Positions 9,303 to 19,626 of a stretch of DNA of 29,381 nt are shown one piece after another (positions within the stretch are counted from its first letter, which is position 1; each line of letters begins with the position of its first letter). The position numbers and the translations under genes are program-made. The DNA comes from Chara braunii (lineage: Eukaryota > Streptophyta > Charophyceae > Charales > Characeae): NCBI GenBank assembly GCA_003427395.1, contig BFEA01000192.1, positions 88,467 through 117,847 of the forward strand. Reading direction: 5' to 3'. The notes below the pieces were generated by a model, which saw nothing but the letters and a program-made list of their open reading frames with translations, made no database searches and had not been told where the DNA came from.

Positions 9303-9410
9303 CAGGTCCGGGCTGAGAGTTCTGTCACAGGTCCGGGCTGCTGTGAGTTTTGTCACAAGTCCGGGATGCTGCAACTGTCATAGGTCCGGGCTGTAGCGCC
9401 TGGCGTGAGT
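9303..9410 (+). repeat. Four-unit tandem repeat just before gag
   Basis: Units begin at 9303, 9328, 9356 and 9381, each starting with CAGGTCCGGGCTG or a near variant and usually ending in TGTCA. Spacing is 25-28 bases. The array fills most of the gap between the last accessory frame and the gag ATG at 9436. The core CAGGTCCGG resembles the CAGGTTCGG core of the minisatellite at 16131-16530. Confidence 0.75.
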
Positions 9411-9435
9411 GCCCAACTACGATTTCTGGTAGCCT

Positions 9436-9774
9436 ATGGAACCAGACACGATGGGGCCACAACCGACCACGGGCGAAGTAGGAGAGGAGTACAGGACATC
9501 GCCCGACCGAGCACTGAGGGATCTGAAGGAACGAATTAGGCAGGGAGCACCGCTGAGATGGGTTGACCAAACCAATGACGGAGAGCCCGACGAAATGGGC
9601 GAGCCGGTCGTGACAGAGCCGCAGGAGGCTCTGAAGACTGGGACCTCGAGGGCTCGACGAGAAGCGACGACACGACTTACCGGGACAAACCCGGAGGACC
9701 CTATTCACTTCGCTGGGACCGGAGGAACACTGATTCCTGGAGGAGTGTCGAGGATAGAAATCCTCGAACGCTGA
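9436..9774 (+). pseudogene. Gag N-terminal region (candidate)
   Basis: The first frame after the repeat array begins METPDT-like at ATG 9436 (residues MEPDTMGPQP) and encodes an acidic, helix-prone stretch (RALRDLKERIRQGAPLRW). From about 9600 the more gag-like coding shifts to another frame (RDRAAGGSEDWDLEG, then RRNTDSWRSVEDR), which leads into the Arg/Asp-rich part and zinc knuckle without further shifts. I therefore read it as a gag 5' end with a frameshift near 9600. No capsid-type sequence follows where one would be expected. Confidence 0.4.
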
Positions 9775-10700
9775 CTGATTATCGTGCGAGGGAAAGGGAG
9801 AAAGACGATGAGCCATGGCGACGTAGGGATGATGATATAAACCGGGACCGCAGGGCTCGCGAGACGTATGGGCGAGCTAGGAGACTGGATGATTACTCGC
9901 GCAGCCCTCGCTATGAGGCTGATGGGGGTAGAGGCGACTCTCGAGGCCGGTGGGAGTCAGATCAGGGCTAGGGAGACGGCTACAGGGATGACAGATATGA
10001 GAGATTGGACCGAGATGGATATAGGGACGACAGATATGAGAGGTCGGATCGCGATGGATACAGGGGTGACAGGTATGAGAGAGGAGAACAAGACGGAGAC
10101 TGACGAGATGACTCGCGCGAACGGTATGATCGTGGGGGATTCACGAGGGCGCAGCGTGCTGATTCGCGGGGGTGGTATGACCGAGGAGATCGATGCAATG
10201 AGTCGCGCGGACGATACGACCATGGGGACCGCCGGAATGACTCACGGGGACGACATGAGCAAGGAGGATCCGGAGGAGACCGCCGCAATGATTCGCATGG
10301 CCGGAATGAGAGAGGGGGATATGGCGCGTCATCCGATCCACATACAAAGTCCCCTGACCCCAGAGCAGCGAGGGGTTCGACCTCTAGGAGCGCAGACGAC
10401 AAGCCACCCACTCCCAGGAACTCTTGCGTCTACTGTAGAGGAGATGATCATATCAAGAGAGACTGCCCGGATCTCAAACGGGCAATAGATGAGGGACTTG
10501 TCGTGCTTGATGACCGCAAGTACGTCAAGTGGGCAGATGATCTGGGAGACGTATCAATGTTTCCTTCGATGAAGGAGAATGTAGAAGCAAGTAGAGTAAG
10601 GCCGAGTAAAGGAAAGAAGCCAGTTAGGGGCCAGAGCATCAAGATAACTTTCGAAGGAGATATGGCAACCACACCCATAAGGGTGGCAGCTACCAAGTCG
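9603..10700 (+). pseudogene. Gag C-terminal region: Arg/Asp-rich repeats and CCHC zinc knuckle
   Basis: One frame runs through here into the protease, with in-frame stops TAG 9969 and TGA 10101. It encodes Arg/Asp-rich repeats: a 13-residue unit DDRYERLDRDGYR occurs at 9987 and 10026 with a partial third at 10065, then looser units such as SRGRYDHGDRRND. A zinc knuckle of form C-X2-C-X4-H-X4-C starts at 10425 (CVYCRGDDHIKRDC), the nucleic-acid-binding signature of nucleocapsid. A spacer (KYVKWADDLGDV) and a basic linker follow. The knuckle is intact. Upstream of the repeats there is no capsid domain on this strand, which is very unusual for gag. Confidence 0.75.
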
Positions 10701-11791
10701 GCGAGAGGGTCTACATCGAAGAAGACTTACACGGATTACGTGATGGCGGAGAAGGATGGACAGCGGATCGATGGAGAGGAGGTAATTCTTTCACCGCGAA
10801 AGCGGGGAGTGAAGAAGTTTTTGATGAAGAGTTCGCGGGATGAGATTGACACGGTCGAGCCACTGAGACGAGCCCTTCGGCAGCCCATGCAGTGCTCAAT
10901 TCTAGAGTATCTGGCAGCATCCAAGCCAGCTCGCGACGAGTTACAGATGATCACGCGGAAGACTCGCATACCTCTATCAGAGGAGGTTCAGGTGGCCCCA
11001 AAGGCGGACGCTCCTACTGTGGCAGTATCGGAGGTGACTGCTAGAGCAGATCGCATGGCGACAGTCCTTCTTGATGGGATGGAAGGTGTGCCTCCAGACA
11101 AGTTTTACATACTTCGTAGTGGGACAGTGGAGGCGATCCTAAATGACAGAGCGATTTTAGATGCTGTGATCGATAACGGCAGTGAGGCTGTCATTATAGA
11201 CGAGGATCTAGCAGAGCGAGTTGGACTGGGACTCGATAGGTCATACTTATTCGAGATAGAGACGACTGATGGGAAAAAACAACAGATCACCGAGGTTTGT
11301 CACAAGGCAGCCATAGAGGTCCAAGGGGTACGAGTGACCCTGCCGGTCTTTGCAGTCAAGAACTGCAGCTCTGACCTGCTCTTGGGACAGACGTGGCTGA
11401 GTCATGTACATGCGGTAACGATAGAGCGACCGGATGGGAGCCAGACACTGTCCATTAAGAAGCTAGATGGGGCGCGGATAATGATTGAGATGGTGGAGCC
11501 TCGAGACCCGAGGAACAGGGCAACTCTCGCTGTGGAAGCAGGACCCAATGATCGGATTAAGTCATTACCTATCTCCGGCCCGCAGTGCGATTTCGCGAGA
11601 AGAAATATGGATTTTTGCTCATAGAAGAAGAAGGCCGGATTGTAGAAGTGGAGGATTTAGGGAGTCGGCTGATAGTGGACGACAACTTGTATCCAAAGGA
11701 GGCAGATGAGGAATTTGGCGGCGTGGTATCTGTGTCTTTTTTAAGGGCACGGCCCCCTATGGGGGGCTACCCAAGCGACACAAGCGAGTAG
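10701..11791 (+). pseudogene. Retropepsin-type aspartic protease (pol N-terminal part)
   Basis: Continues the gag frame to TAG 11622-11624. The active-site-like motif is DAVIDNGSEAVIIDEDLAER at about 11160-11220, with Asp-Asn-Gly-Ser where most Ty3 proteases have D(S/T)G(A/S). The flap-side region and LLLGQTWLSHV, the typical hydrophobic-Gly closing motif, follow at about 11380. After 11585 coding moves to another frame (KKYGFLLIEEEGRIVEVEDL) up to 11791, so there is a frameshift near 11580-11620. From 11792 to 11907 a short acidic tail and the purine-rich AAAGAAAAAAAAAGGAG lead to the RT frame. It would cut the gag-pol polyprotein; this copy is broken. Confidence 0.75.
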
Positions 11792-11907
11792 CTCAGAAAG
11801 TTAAGCCAGCGGCAGTGGGCCGCGAGCGATCTGCCCTGGAAGAGGTATCGGAGGAAGAGATCGCAAAGGAAGTTAAATAAAGAAAAAAAAAGGAGCCGCA
11901 ACGCCTA

Positions 11908-14760
11908 ATGGAAGAGAGGATAGCGGGGATGGACATCGGAGATGGAAATCTGACCCCAGAGGAGCGGGAGCGTGTGATAGAAATCCTAAAGACGTGTGAT
12001 AAGGCTATAGCTTTCAGCGACGTGGAGCGCTGTAGGGTTGGCCCTCGATACGCTAAGCCAGCAAGGATTTATACGATTCCACATGTTCCATGGAATGACG
12101 CAGGATGGAAATACGCCCAGAAGAAGAAGGAAGAGGTTATCGCTTTCCTGAAAGAAAAAATGGCTTCTCATGTTGCAGAGCCATCTGATAGCGCTTATGT
12201 TAATCGATGGTTCTTCCTACGGAAGCCGAATGGCAAGATCCGGTGGATCCAGGACCTTCAGAAGGTCAACGCGGTGACGATTCGAGACGTAGGCTCCGTG
12301 CCTCACGCCGACTTACTGGCAGAAGGCGCCGGGGGCAGGTCGATTTATTCGGTCTGTGATCTTTTCTCAGGCTATGATGAGGTACTGCTTGATCCCAGGG
12401 ACAGGCACCTCACGGCTATGCACACGCCATTGGGACTGATATAGATGATGGTCGTCCCAATGGGTTGGACTAATGGGGTAGCCGTTTTTCAGAGAGCCAT
12501 GGTGGCCGTCCTCAGGGACTTTATTCCTGATAAGGTTGAAGTTTTTTTGGATGACTTTCCTATAAAAGGACCAATAAAGAAAGATGAGACAGAGGTCGTC
12601 CCAGGGGTTAGAAGATTCGTCGAGCCGCACCTAACCGATGTTTGCGCGATACTTGAGCAGCTGGACGATGCAAATTTGACGGTCAGCGGAACAAAGAGCC
12701 GGTGGGCCGTCTCGACTATTAAGATCTTAGGCTTTATCTGCGACTCAAGAGGACGCCGAGCAGATCCAGCAAAGTTAGACAAACTCCTAAATTGGGCATC
12801 GCCATTGCATAGCGCTACCGAGGTCCGTCAATTTCTGGGAGTGGTCGGTTACTGGAGGATTTTCATACGCAGGTATGCGGAGAAGGCTGAGCCATTGAGG
12901 GTACTCCTTCGGAAGACTGAGAAGTTCTACTGGGATTCTTCTCAGGAACTCGCTATGCAAGAGCTTAAACATGAATTTAAGGAGGGAGGGCGCGTTCTGG
13001 GCGTGCCATTCTTTGATGATGAGGTTGGGAGACCCTTCATAGTATCCACGGATGATGGACCTTGTTCAATTGGTGGGTTGCTGTCTTAGAAGGACGCTGA
13101 AGGGAAGGAAAGACCGTTGAGATTTGAGAGTATGACACTTAATACGGTTGAGCGTAACTACAGTCAATTCAAGAAGGAAGTGTTAGCTATTCTGCGGTGT
13201 CTAGACACGTTCAGACACTATATCTATGGACGACGGTTCATCTTAAGAGTAGATCCCACAGCGGTCGCCTCTGTCCTCCTGAAGAACTTTAGTCTGACGG
13301 ACCCGACCATCGCGCGGTGGTTAATACGGATTCGACTCTATGATTACACAGTTGAGAGAATATCGGGTACTAAAAATGCAGTGGCGGATGGGATTTCTCG
13401 GATCCCTCTTGAGGCCGAGCGCCCGACAGTAGTTGGAGCCCTGACAATGGCGGAGCCGAGACGCGCCGATCGATTTCTGGTTAACCTTTACGAGGGCAAA
13501 TACCGAACGATCGGGCTACATTTGTCAGGAGAGGAGAGTCAAGATTTAGATATCCGGAGACAAGCGGCCCAGTACTGCCTTAGAGCGGGCCATCTATTCC
13601 GAAGACCAGTCGGGTCGGGGATGCCCTTGCGAGTAGTCTGTGATCTTGAAGAGAGACAGACGATAATTGCGGAGCTTCACGACAGGGTAGTCGACGGACA
13701 TAGAGGAGTCAAAGGAACCTACGAAAAGGTACGCAGACTGTACTGGTGGGAGAGACAGTATAAAGACGTCGAGAGATACTGTATAACCTGCGAAGATTGC
13801 CAGAAGAGAGCTCTTGTGAAATACAAAGAGCCACTTCATCCATCCTACCCGACCAGGCCAGGAGAGAAGGTACACATCGATCTGGTGAAGATGGCGAAAG
13901 GAGTGGGCAATATCAACTATGTTGTGAACATACGAGACGACTTCACTGGATTCGTGGATGGTAGACCTATCAGGAGTAAGACGGCTAGGGAAGTGAAGAA
14001 CTTCGTCCTAGAGTACTTATCTAGGTATGGTTGTGTCAGCAAGATAGTGATGGATAGAGGGGCATAATTTCTAGCTGATGAGGTTCAGAGTGTGTTCAAG
14101 AGAGCCGGGGCGAGGGTTTCGATAGCCACCGCCTACCACCCACAGTCGAACTCTCCAGTAGAGAGGGGACACCAGACTCTGATAGCGTCACTATCCAAGT
14201 GGTGCAAAGGAAAGGACAGCGATTGACCACGATATTTTCGATACGCAATATGGGCGGACAACGTCACGGTCCGGGCTAGCACAGGATACCCACCATACAC
14301 CTTGTGGTTCGGACGACATTGTCCTCTCCCCATAGAGTTTCACGTCGACAGCTGGACAACCGTCGACTGGGCGGAAAGGATGACCAGAGAGGAACCCATA
14401 ACTCCTCGAACAAGACAGATAGCCTACGGTTTGGAAGACAACCTTATGACAACGACAGATCGTCTGGCAGTGAAGAGGGACAAAGGTAAAGAGAGATGGG
14501 ATAAGGGCGTGCGTATCAAGAAAGAGAGGGTGAGCGTAAGAGATATGGTCCTTCTCTACGACGCAGCACTGGAAAGGACCTGAACCGGAAAACTCGCCAA
14601 CAGATGGATGAGACCTTACAGAGTGGTTGAGGCGCTCGACTGGGGTGCCTATATGATAGCAGAATTAGACGGATCCAAGTGGAAGGACCCAGTGGCAAGT
14701 GCTAGGTTAAAGTTGTTTAGACCCAGGCCAACACCCACCTTATCGCTGACAGGCCCGAAA
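11908..14760 (+). pseudogene. Pol: reverse transcriptase, RNase H and integrase
   Basis: A single frame with no indels, broken only by stops at 12442 (TAG), 13087 (TAG), 14065 (TAA), 14224 (TGA) and 14581 (TGA). RT: NRWFFLRKPNGKIRWIQDLQ, VCDLFSGYDEVLL, MVVPMGWTNGVAVFQ, and the catalytic FLDDFPIKG, which has Phe where most Ty3 RTs have Tyr. RNase H: STDDG, KKEVLAIL, RVDPTA and AVADGIS supply the acidic residues. Integrase: an HHCC zinc finger (HDRVVDGH, CITCEDC), then catalytic Asp in VHIDLV, Asp in VMDRG and Glu in PVERG with exactly 35 positions between the last two. A C-terminal GPY/F-like segment (RWMRPYRVVEALDWGAYMI) follows. Confidence 0.92.
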
Positions 14761-15393
14761 GGGAAAGGGAAGGCCAAAATGGAGGATGGAGTCTCCTCGA
14801 GACGATTAGAGGCAGGGGAAAGTTCCAAGAAGAGGAAAAGAGTGGAGAAAAGAAAGGTCAAAGGGTTGACGATGAGAAAGAGGAAGAAATGGTTATTCGT
14901 GCTAAGGAGAGTCATACGGAGAGTTCGTATTAGACAAGCTGACGAGTCAGCACCTTTCTCGGGCCGACGTCAGAAGAGAGAGAGAATCCTATCCAGGCCA
15001 AATTTTCGAAGAAAAAGGGGAGTCAAGAAGCATCTTCTTAGTCCCAGAACTCATAACAAACTGAAACATAAGACAATTAAACGACGACGTGGGCGTCCTT
15101 TACCGACAATCACTCTGAAGCTCGTCCGCTTCGTTTGACGTAAGTGGATAGGGCTCGACGGGGGCGTCGAGAAGTGGTCCGGGCTAACTGTCAGGCGGCC
15201 ACAAGTATCGCGCCGCCTGAAATCTGCGGCTTTGGGACTTGGGCTCAAGAACAAGTCCGTGTTTTCACAGTACTCTGGTTTGACCAAGCAGCAAGAATTA
15301 GGGGAACTCAAGGCATCCCTGATTTTGGACGCACTGAACCTTACGAGTAACCCTCAAGATGGCGAAATGGGTAGCCGCTCCCGGCACATCTAG
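14761..15393 (+). pseudogene. Basic C-terminal tail of pol, continuing past a stop
   Basis: Downstream of the integrase the same frame encodes an extremely basic tail (SSKKRKRVEKRKVKG, MRKRKKWLF, KHKTIKRRRGRPLP) that could act as a nuclear-localisation or DNA-binding region. A TGA at 15136-15138 ends the obvious frame, but the same frame stays open for another 84 codons (RKWIGLDGGVEKWSG through GLTKQQELGELKASLI) to TAG 15391-15393. The absence of a start codon hides this part in ATG-based searches. The tail has no chromodomain that I can recognise. Confidence 0.55.
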
Positions 15394-16130
15394 GGACCGT
15401 CATTTCTGCCCGTTCCGAGGCTAGACCTGGGATGGCCGGCCACAGGGAGGCATTGCGTGGGTTGACCCCGCCGCAATGCTTTTGCAGCATATGATCGGGG
15501 CCGAAATAACGCCTCAAATTTTTGTCAATTTTGGTACCTAAATTAAAAATGGGAGAAAAGATTAAGAACAGTAGGAGGGGAGAAAAATGTAGTATTTCTT
15601 AATTCCTTGTTTTCTGCGGCATTTAAATTTTGGAGAAAATACCTCGTTATTTTATATTTTCAGCAATGGAATCAAGCACAAAGAAAAAGATTAAAAAAAA
15701 AATAAAGGAGAAAAAAAACAAAAGAATTCTAATATTTTTATTAAAACTCCCTCGAGAATTATTTTTGGTGAACCTACGGATATATTACAAATTCATACAA
15801 TAGTACTAGGAAAAAGGAAGAATGATTGAAAGCGATGAAAGGAACGAGAATTATTAAGAGTCTGATCTGAACCTGCCTGGATTAACCACAATTAGCTCTA
15901 AATTCAGATTAATCGTTTTCGTTGGATTTTAACCTTCTTCACTATACCCCGATGATTGAGATTTTCCGTGTCGTTTTTTCGATTTGCCTAAGTACTAACT
16001 TCACTGAGTCAGTTCGAGGATGTTTGCATGGACGGCGTGGGGGATGGTGCTATGCCGGGGCGACCGTGTTTGGTTCGGTACAGATATGAGAGTTGTTACG
16101 GAGTGGCTACGTCCTACGGTGTCTGACGTG
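15394..16130 (+). other. 3' untranslated region of element 1, AT-rich part
   Basis: No coding signal. A perfect 8-base hairpin with an inner 4-base stem lies at 15450-15479 (GCATTGCG ... GGGT-TG-ACCC ... CGCAATGC). The rest, 15480-16010, is AT-rich with poly-A and poly-T runs, like the leader. Confidence 0.6.
15450..15479 (+). other. GC-rich hairpin after pol
   Basis: GCATTGCG (15450-15457) pairs perfectly with CGCAATGC (15472-15479), and the inside GGGT/ACCC adds four more pairs around a two-base loop. It is placed at the change from coding to AT-rich DNA, so an RNA processing or 3' end role is possible but unproven. No U-run follows. Confidence 0.6.
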
Positions 16131-16530
16131 TTTCAGGTTCGGTATGGGCCCGGTGACAGCTGTTTCACTACGGTGACTTATTTTCAAGTTTGGGACAATT
16201 CTCAGGACCGGGACCACTACGACAGTTATTCCAGGTTTGGAACCTTGGCGACAGTTTGTTTTCAGGCCCGGAAACATTGCGGCATTTTATATCAGGTTCG
16301 GGACTATCACCGTGGGTTATTTTCAGATCAATCATCACGGATCACGGATACTTACTTCAGGTTCGGCGTTACCCAGGTAAGGCGGCGCCCTACGGTATTC
16401 AGTGTGGGTAGGTGCGACCTCGTACTNGGATGGTTTATTTCGGGGTCGGCGCCGTCACGGTGATTTACTTCAGGCTCGACATTAACACGGCGATTATTTC
16501 AGGTTCGAGACAGTATGATGGCAATTCAGC
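16131..16530 (+). repeat. Degenerate minisatellite, unit about 30-33 bp
   Basis: About nine to ten imperfect units, each with a core like TTATTTCAGGTTCGG followed by a variable ACGGCGA-type part. Clear cores occur near 16131, 16181, 16229, 16261, 16291, 16355, 16438, 16468 and 16497. Because several units are 30 bases, a frame with recurring YFQV and YFRF residues stays open across most of the array (16020-16463, with one undetermined base at 16427). I read this as repeat DNA, not a gene. Confidence 0.65.
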
Positions 16531-17518
16531 TTATCTGATACGGTACAGTGGCACATCTGAGGGACGGCATGGCACCTTCGGGTGCACTAGCTTGGAACAG
16601 GTGCGGTACAGTCATAACTGACCCAGGACGGCCGCAGTGGAACCCGCGGTAAGCAACTGACACGACATGGTTCTCGTGAAGTACAATGGCCGCACGGTGT
16701 GGGAATTTCGACTGTTGGATCAGGACGTGCTGGGATGGGCCAGCTAGAGCGCGGGTGCAACGGTGTATGGGCTGCAATCTGGCCTAGTCCCTGGGTCTGA
16801 ACTCTCACTATTTGCGGGTCTAATGGCTGGTACTGCTAGGACAGACGGGGCCAGTTTCAATTCCAGGCCAACGTGGCGCGACAGGCAGATGGAATCTACG
16901 GTACTTGTGTTGTGGCCATGACGCAGAGATATAGGCCACGAGTGGGACTGAGAAGGGGGAGACTCAGTGCGAGCAAGGTGTACCCTCGCATGCAAGCACG
17001 GGGCAGAAGCGTCCGCGCTCAGGCGGTTACTCCACGTGTGCGAAGGGAGTGGGAAACCGCGAGGCGGTTGAGCACGCGTGGAGAGATGATCGCTGGAAAG
17101 AGAGGGTAGGGGGGAGTGTGCAAGGTATACCCGCCCACAACGCAGCGTTGTTCGTCGCTCTAGGCAGGAGACATGCGGTGTGTGAAAGGTGTTCGTGGAG
17201 ACAGGCGGTGTGCAAGTCGTGCCCCACGGCCGCTACTGCGTCGGAAGACAGGCGATGAAGGCTGCTAGAGAGAAGCCGTCTGAGGGGCGGGGAACAGACG
17301 ACCACACTCGGACTGGGGGAGAACAGCACAACGGGCAAGATGCACGCAGTCCATATTGCAGCTAAACTCGGACGAACGGGAGCTCACGTAAGAGAGGGAA
17401 AGAGAGCGGGTTGGGAAGACGGGCCAGGTGTACTCCGCCCACCGAAAGCATAGGGGAGGACAGGAAGAGAACAGGCGGCGAGTTGGGTGTACTCCTGACG
17501 AGGGGTGATCAGTAAACT
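16531..17518 (+). other. GC-rich 3' region of element 1 before the gap
   Basis: No gene recognised. It is GC-rich and purine-rich with recurrent short words: ACAGGCGG or ACAGGCGA (about 17201, 17250, 17470) and GTGTACYC or GTATACCC (16979, 17127, 17429, 17487). These look like remains of further degenerate repeats. A polypurine tract would be expected just before the right LTR, but that position falls in the run of Ns. Confidence 0.45.
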
Positions 17519-18068
17519 NNNNNNNNNNNNNNNNNNNNNNNNNNNNNNNNNNNNNNNNNNNNNNNNNNNNNNNNNNNNNNNNNNNNNNNNNNNNNNNNNN
17601 NNNNNNNNNNNNNNNNNNNNNNNNNNNNNNNNNNNNNNNNNNNNNNNNNNNNNNNNNNNNNNNNNNNNNNNNNNNNNNNNNNNNNNNNNNNNNNNNNNNN
17701 NNNNNNNNNNNNNNNNNNNNNNNNNNNNNNNNNNNNNNNNNNNNNNNNNNNNNNNNNNNNNNNNNNNNNNNNNNNNNNNNNNNNNNNNNNNNNNNNNNNN
17801 NNNNNNNNNNNNNNNNNNNNNNNNNNNNNNNNNNNNNNNNNNNNNNNNNNNNNNNNNNNNNNNNNNNNNNNNNNNNNNNNNNNNNNNNNNNNNNNNNNNN
17901 NNNNNNNNNNNNNNNNNNNNNNNNNNNNNNNNNNNNNNNNNNNNNNNNNNNNNNNNNNNNNNNNNNNNNNNNNNNNNNNNNNNNNNNNNNNNNNNNNNNN
18001 NNNNNNNNNNNNNNNNNNNNNNNNNNNNNNNNNNNNNNNNNNNNNNNNNNNNNNNNNNNNNNNNNNNN
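17519..18068. other. Assembly gap (550 Ns)
   Basis: A run of undetermined bases. Reading frames that cross it are artefacts. The first base after the gap is the same LTR base that starts the window, so the assembly broke at the same repeat position twice. Confidence 0.99.
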
Positions 18069-19626
18069 GTGCCTGGGACAAGCAGTTGAGCGCGACGGGA
18101 TGATCACCTCGGCTTTCTTTCAAGAATGCTAGTACACATGACGAGTTGATCAGTACCTCCCTGTTGGTAACGGGCTAAGTGAGCCTCTTGGGGATATGAT
18201 TCTAAGTTAACAAGCGAAGAGTCCTACAGAAACGATGCCCTCCAATGCGCTCAGGCATAGCCAGGCCGAGTCTTGCTACAGGTTGGCACGCTCGAGTTGC
18301 TTGGGTGGTGGCGCAACCGGGTAAGTATAAGAGGGAATGAGCAGTGCTCTTGAGTGCGAGGATTATGGGATTGAACTGGGACATGGATGATTTGAACAAA
18401 GGGGGGGGGTTTCCAAACACAGTTGATTATTGTGAGCACTACTCTGAGGGTAACAGTCATAACCCCATCAGCTCTTGAAAGATGAAGAGATTATTTTGAG
18501 GTATTTTATGAGGGATTTCTGAACGCCATAGCCCGGTTTGTGTCAAACAGTTCCCCATTATTTTTCGTTGACTGCAGTGCTCTATTCTTTCCAATATAAA
18601 AATACTAGTACAAGCCCAAAGCAGCGTTGATGGGTGATCCCTCTATTCGGGAGAGCAGTAGTTGACTAGGAAAGAGAGAGGGTCGACATAGAGAGAGAGA
18701 GAACATAGAGAGAGGACAAGGGGAGAGAACAGAAAGAGAGAGAGAGAGATGAACAGTACTCAAAGAGAGACAGAGACTTAGAGAGTGAATGAGAGATGGG
18801 CCGCGCAGAGTGACGAAGTGAACGAGACTGAGAAGGTCAGAAGTGAATAGAAGTTGGGAACGAGAAAGGAGATCAACAGCTGAGGTGTCAAGCAGTTACT
18901 TTTTTTTTTTTTTTCCTCCACTTCTGCTTGCCAATATGAACATATTCTCTGTATGGATAATCTGCAATTTAGTATTGTTGCTACTCCCTGTTTCCGCTTC
19001 TTCTCCTCCCCTACTCCGGTGAACTGAGCTCTGTTTGACCTGCAATTACCAATGTCGCCCTTTCGAAGAGCGCGGTGAAACAAGTCTGAATTTGGCTTTG
19101 GGATGAATGTGCTTTCCACAGAAATTTGAGCTTTGAACGGGATGCTGTAACTCCGACTGATTACTGCGGGGTTTGTTTTGGCCTGAGGATGCTGCCGCCT
19201 GTACCAAGATTGAATTCTTTTTTTTTTTTTTTTTTATCTTTTTTGATGATTACAAAAGGGAGACTGGGACTGATGTATGAACGTCCTCCCTAGTCACATT
19301 GAATCGGGCTTTGCCCTGACCCGCTGTTATTTTGATGATCAAGGCGAATAGGGTCCTGTATTCTCTTGCTGATGTTCTTGCTGACCGCTGAAAATAGGGG
19401 TTAGTGCAGGTACACACTCACTCTTGTCGATTACTGAGAATCGAACCCAATCCTGATACGGAGGAAGTGCCTTTCCTGGCGTCCCCGAAAGGTCATGTGA
19501 CAGGCGAAACTAAGCCAGCAACCCTACTGGTCGCTGAGGACCTCGGAAGAGGGCGCGGCGAAGTGACAGGCGTCGTAGCCCATGGCTTCAGCGAATAGTA
19601 GGTAGCCCTCCCTGGGTTTGCTCACA
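18069..19626 (+). repeat. 3' LTR of element 1
   Basis: Direct repeat of 1-1558, collinear throughout. Differences seen by eye include about 19 substitutions in the first 600 bases, an 11-base deletion near 18230, and length changes in G, T and GA runs. It ends CTCACA at 19626 (or CTCACAAC at 19628); the following bases GTGGCG would be host DNA and include the target-site duplication, whose partner is outside the window. The TATA-like box is at 18591-18602. Confidence 0.85.
18591..18602 (+). promoter_or_regulatory. TATA-like box in the 3' LTR
   Basis: CCAATATAAAAA is the counterpart of the left LTR box, with G changed to A. In this position it could start read-through transcription towards 19627 onward. 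Confidence 0.35.

Larger units (their letters stand above)
1..19626 (+). mobile_element. Element 1: very large Ty3/gypsy LTR retrotransposon (decayed)
   Basis: Two closely similar sequences of about 1.56 kb in direct orientation bracket gag, protease, RT, RNase H and integrase remnants in Ty3/gypsy order. A PBS sits directly after the left copy. Total span is about 19.6 kb including a 550-base gap of Ns, large for the superfamily; the plant Ogre/Tat elements, which carry an extra ORF before gag, are a known precedent for this size and layout. Every protein-coding frame carries stops or frameshifts, so this copy cannot move by itself. The left edge of both LTRs coincides with a contig edge, so the exact LTR start and the left target-site duplication cannot be read. 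Superfamily assignment is firm from domain order; the lineage is not determined. Confidence 0.9.

Noticed and set aside
12442-14583. Altered genetic code with stops read as amino acids
   Set aside because: TAG, TAA and TGA all occur, element 2 also has frameshifts and a deletion, and simple mutation explains the stops.
17265-18123. Long open frames at the gap
   Set aside because: They consist mostly of undetermined bases; an artefact of translating Ns.
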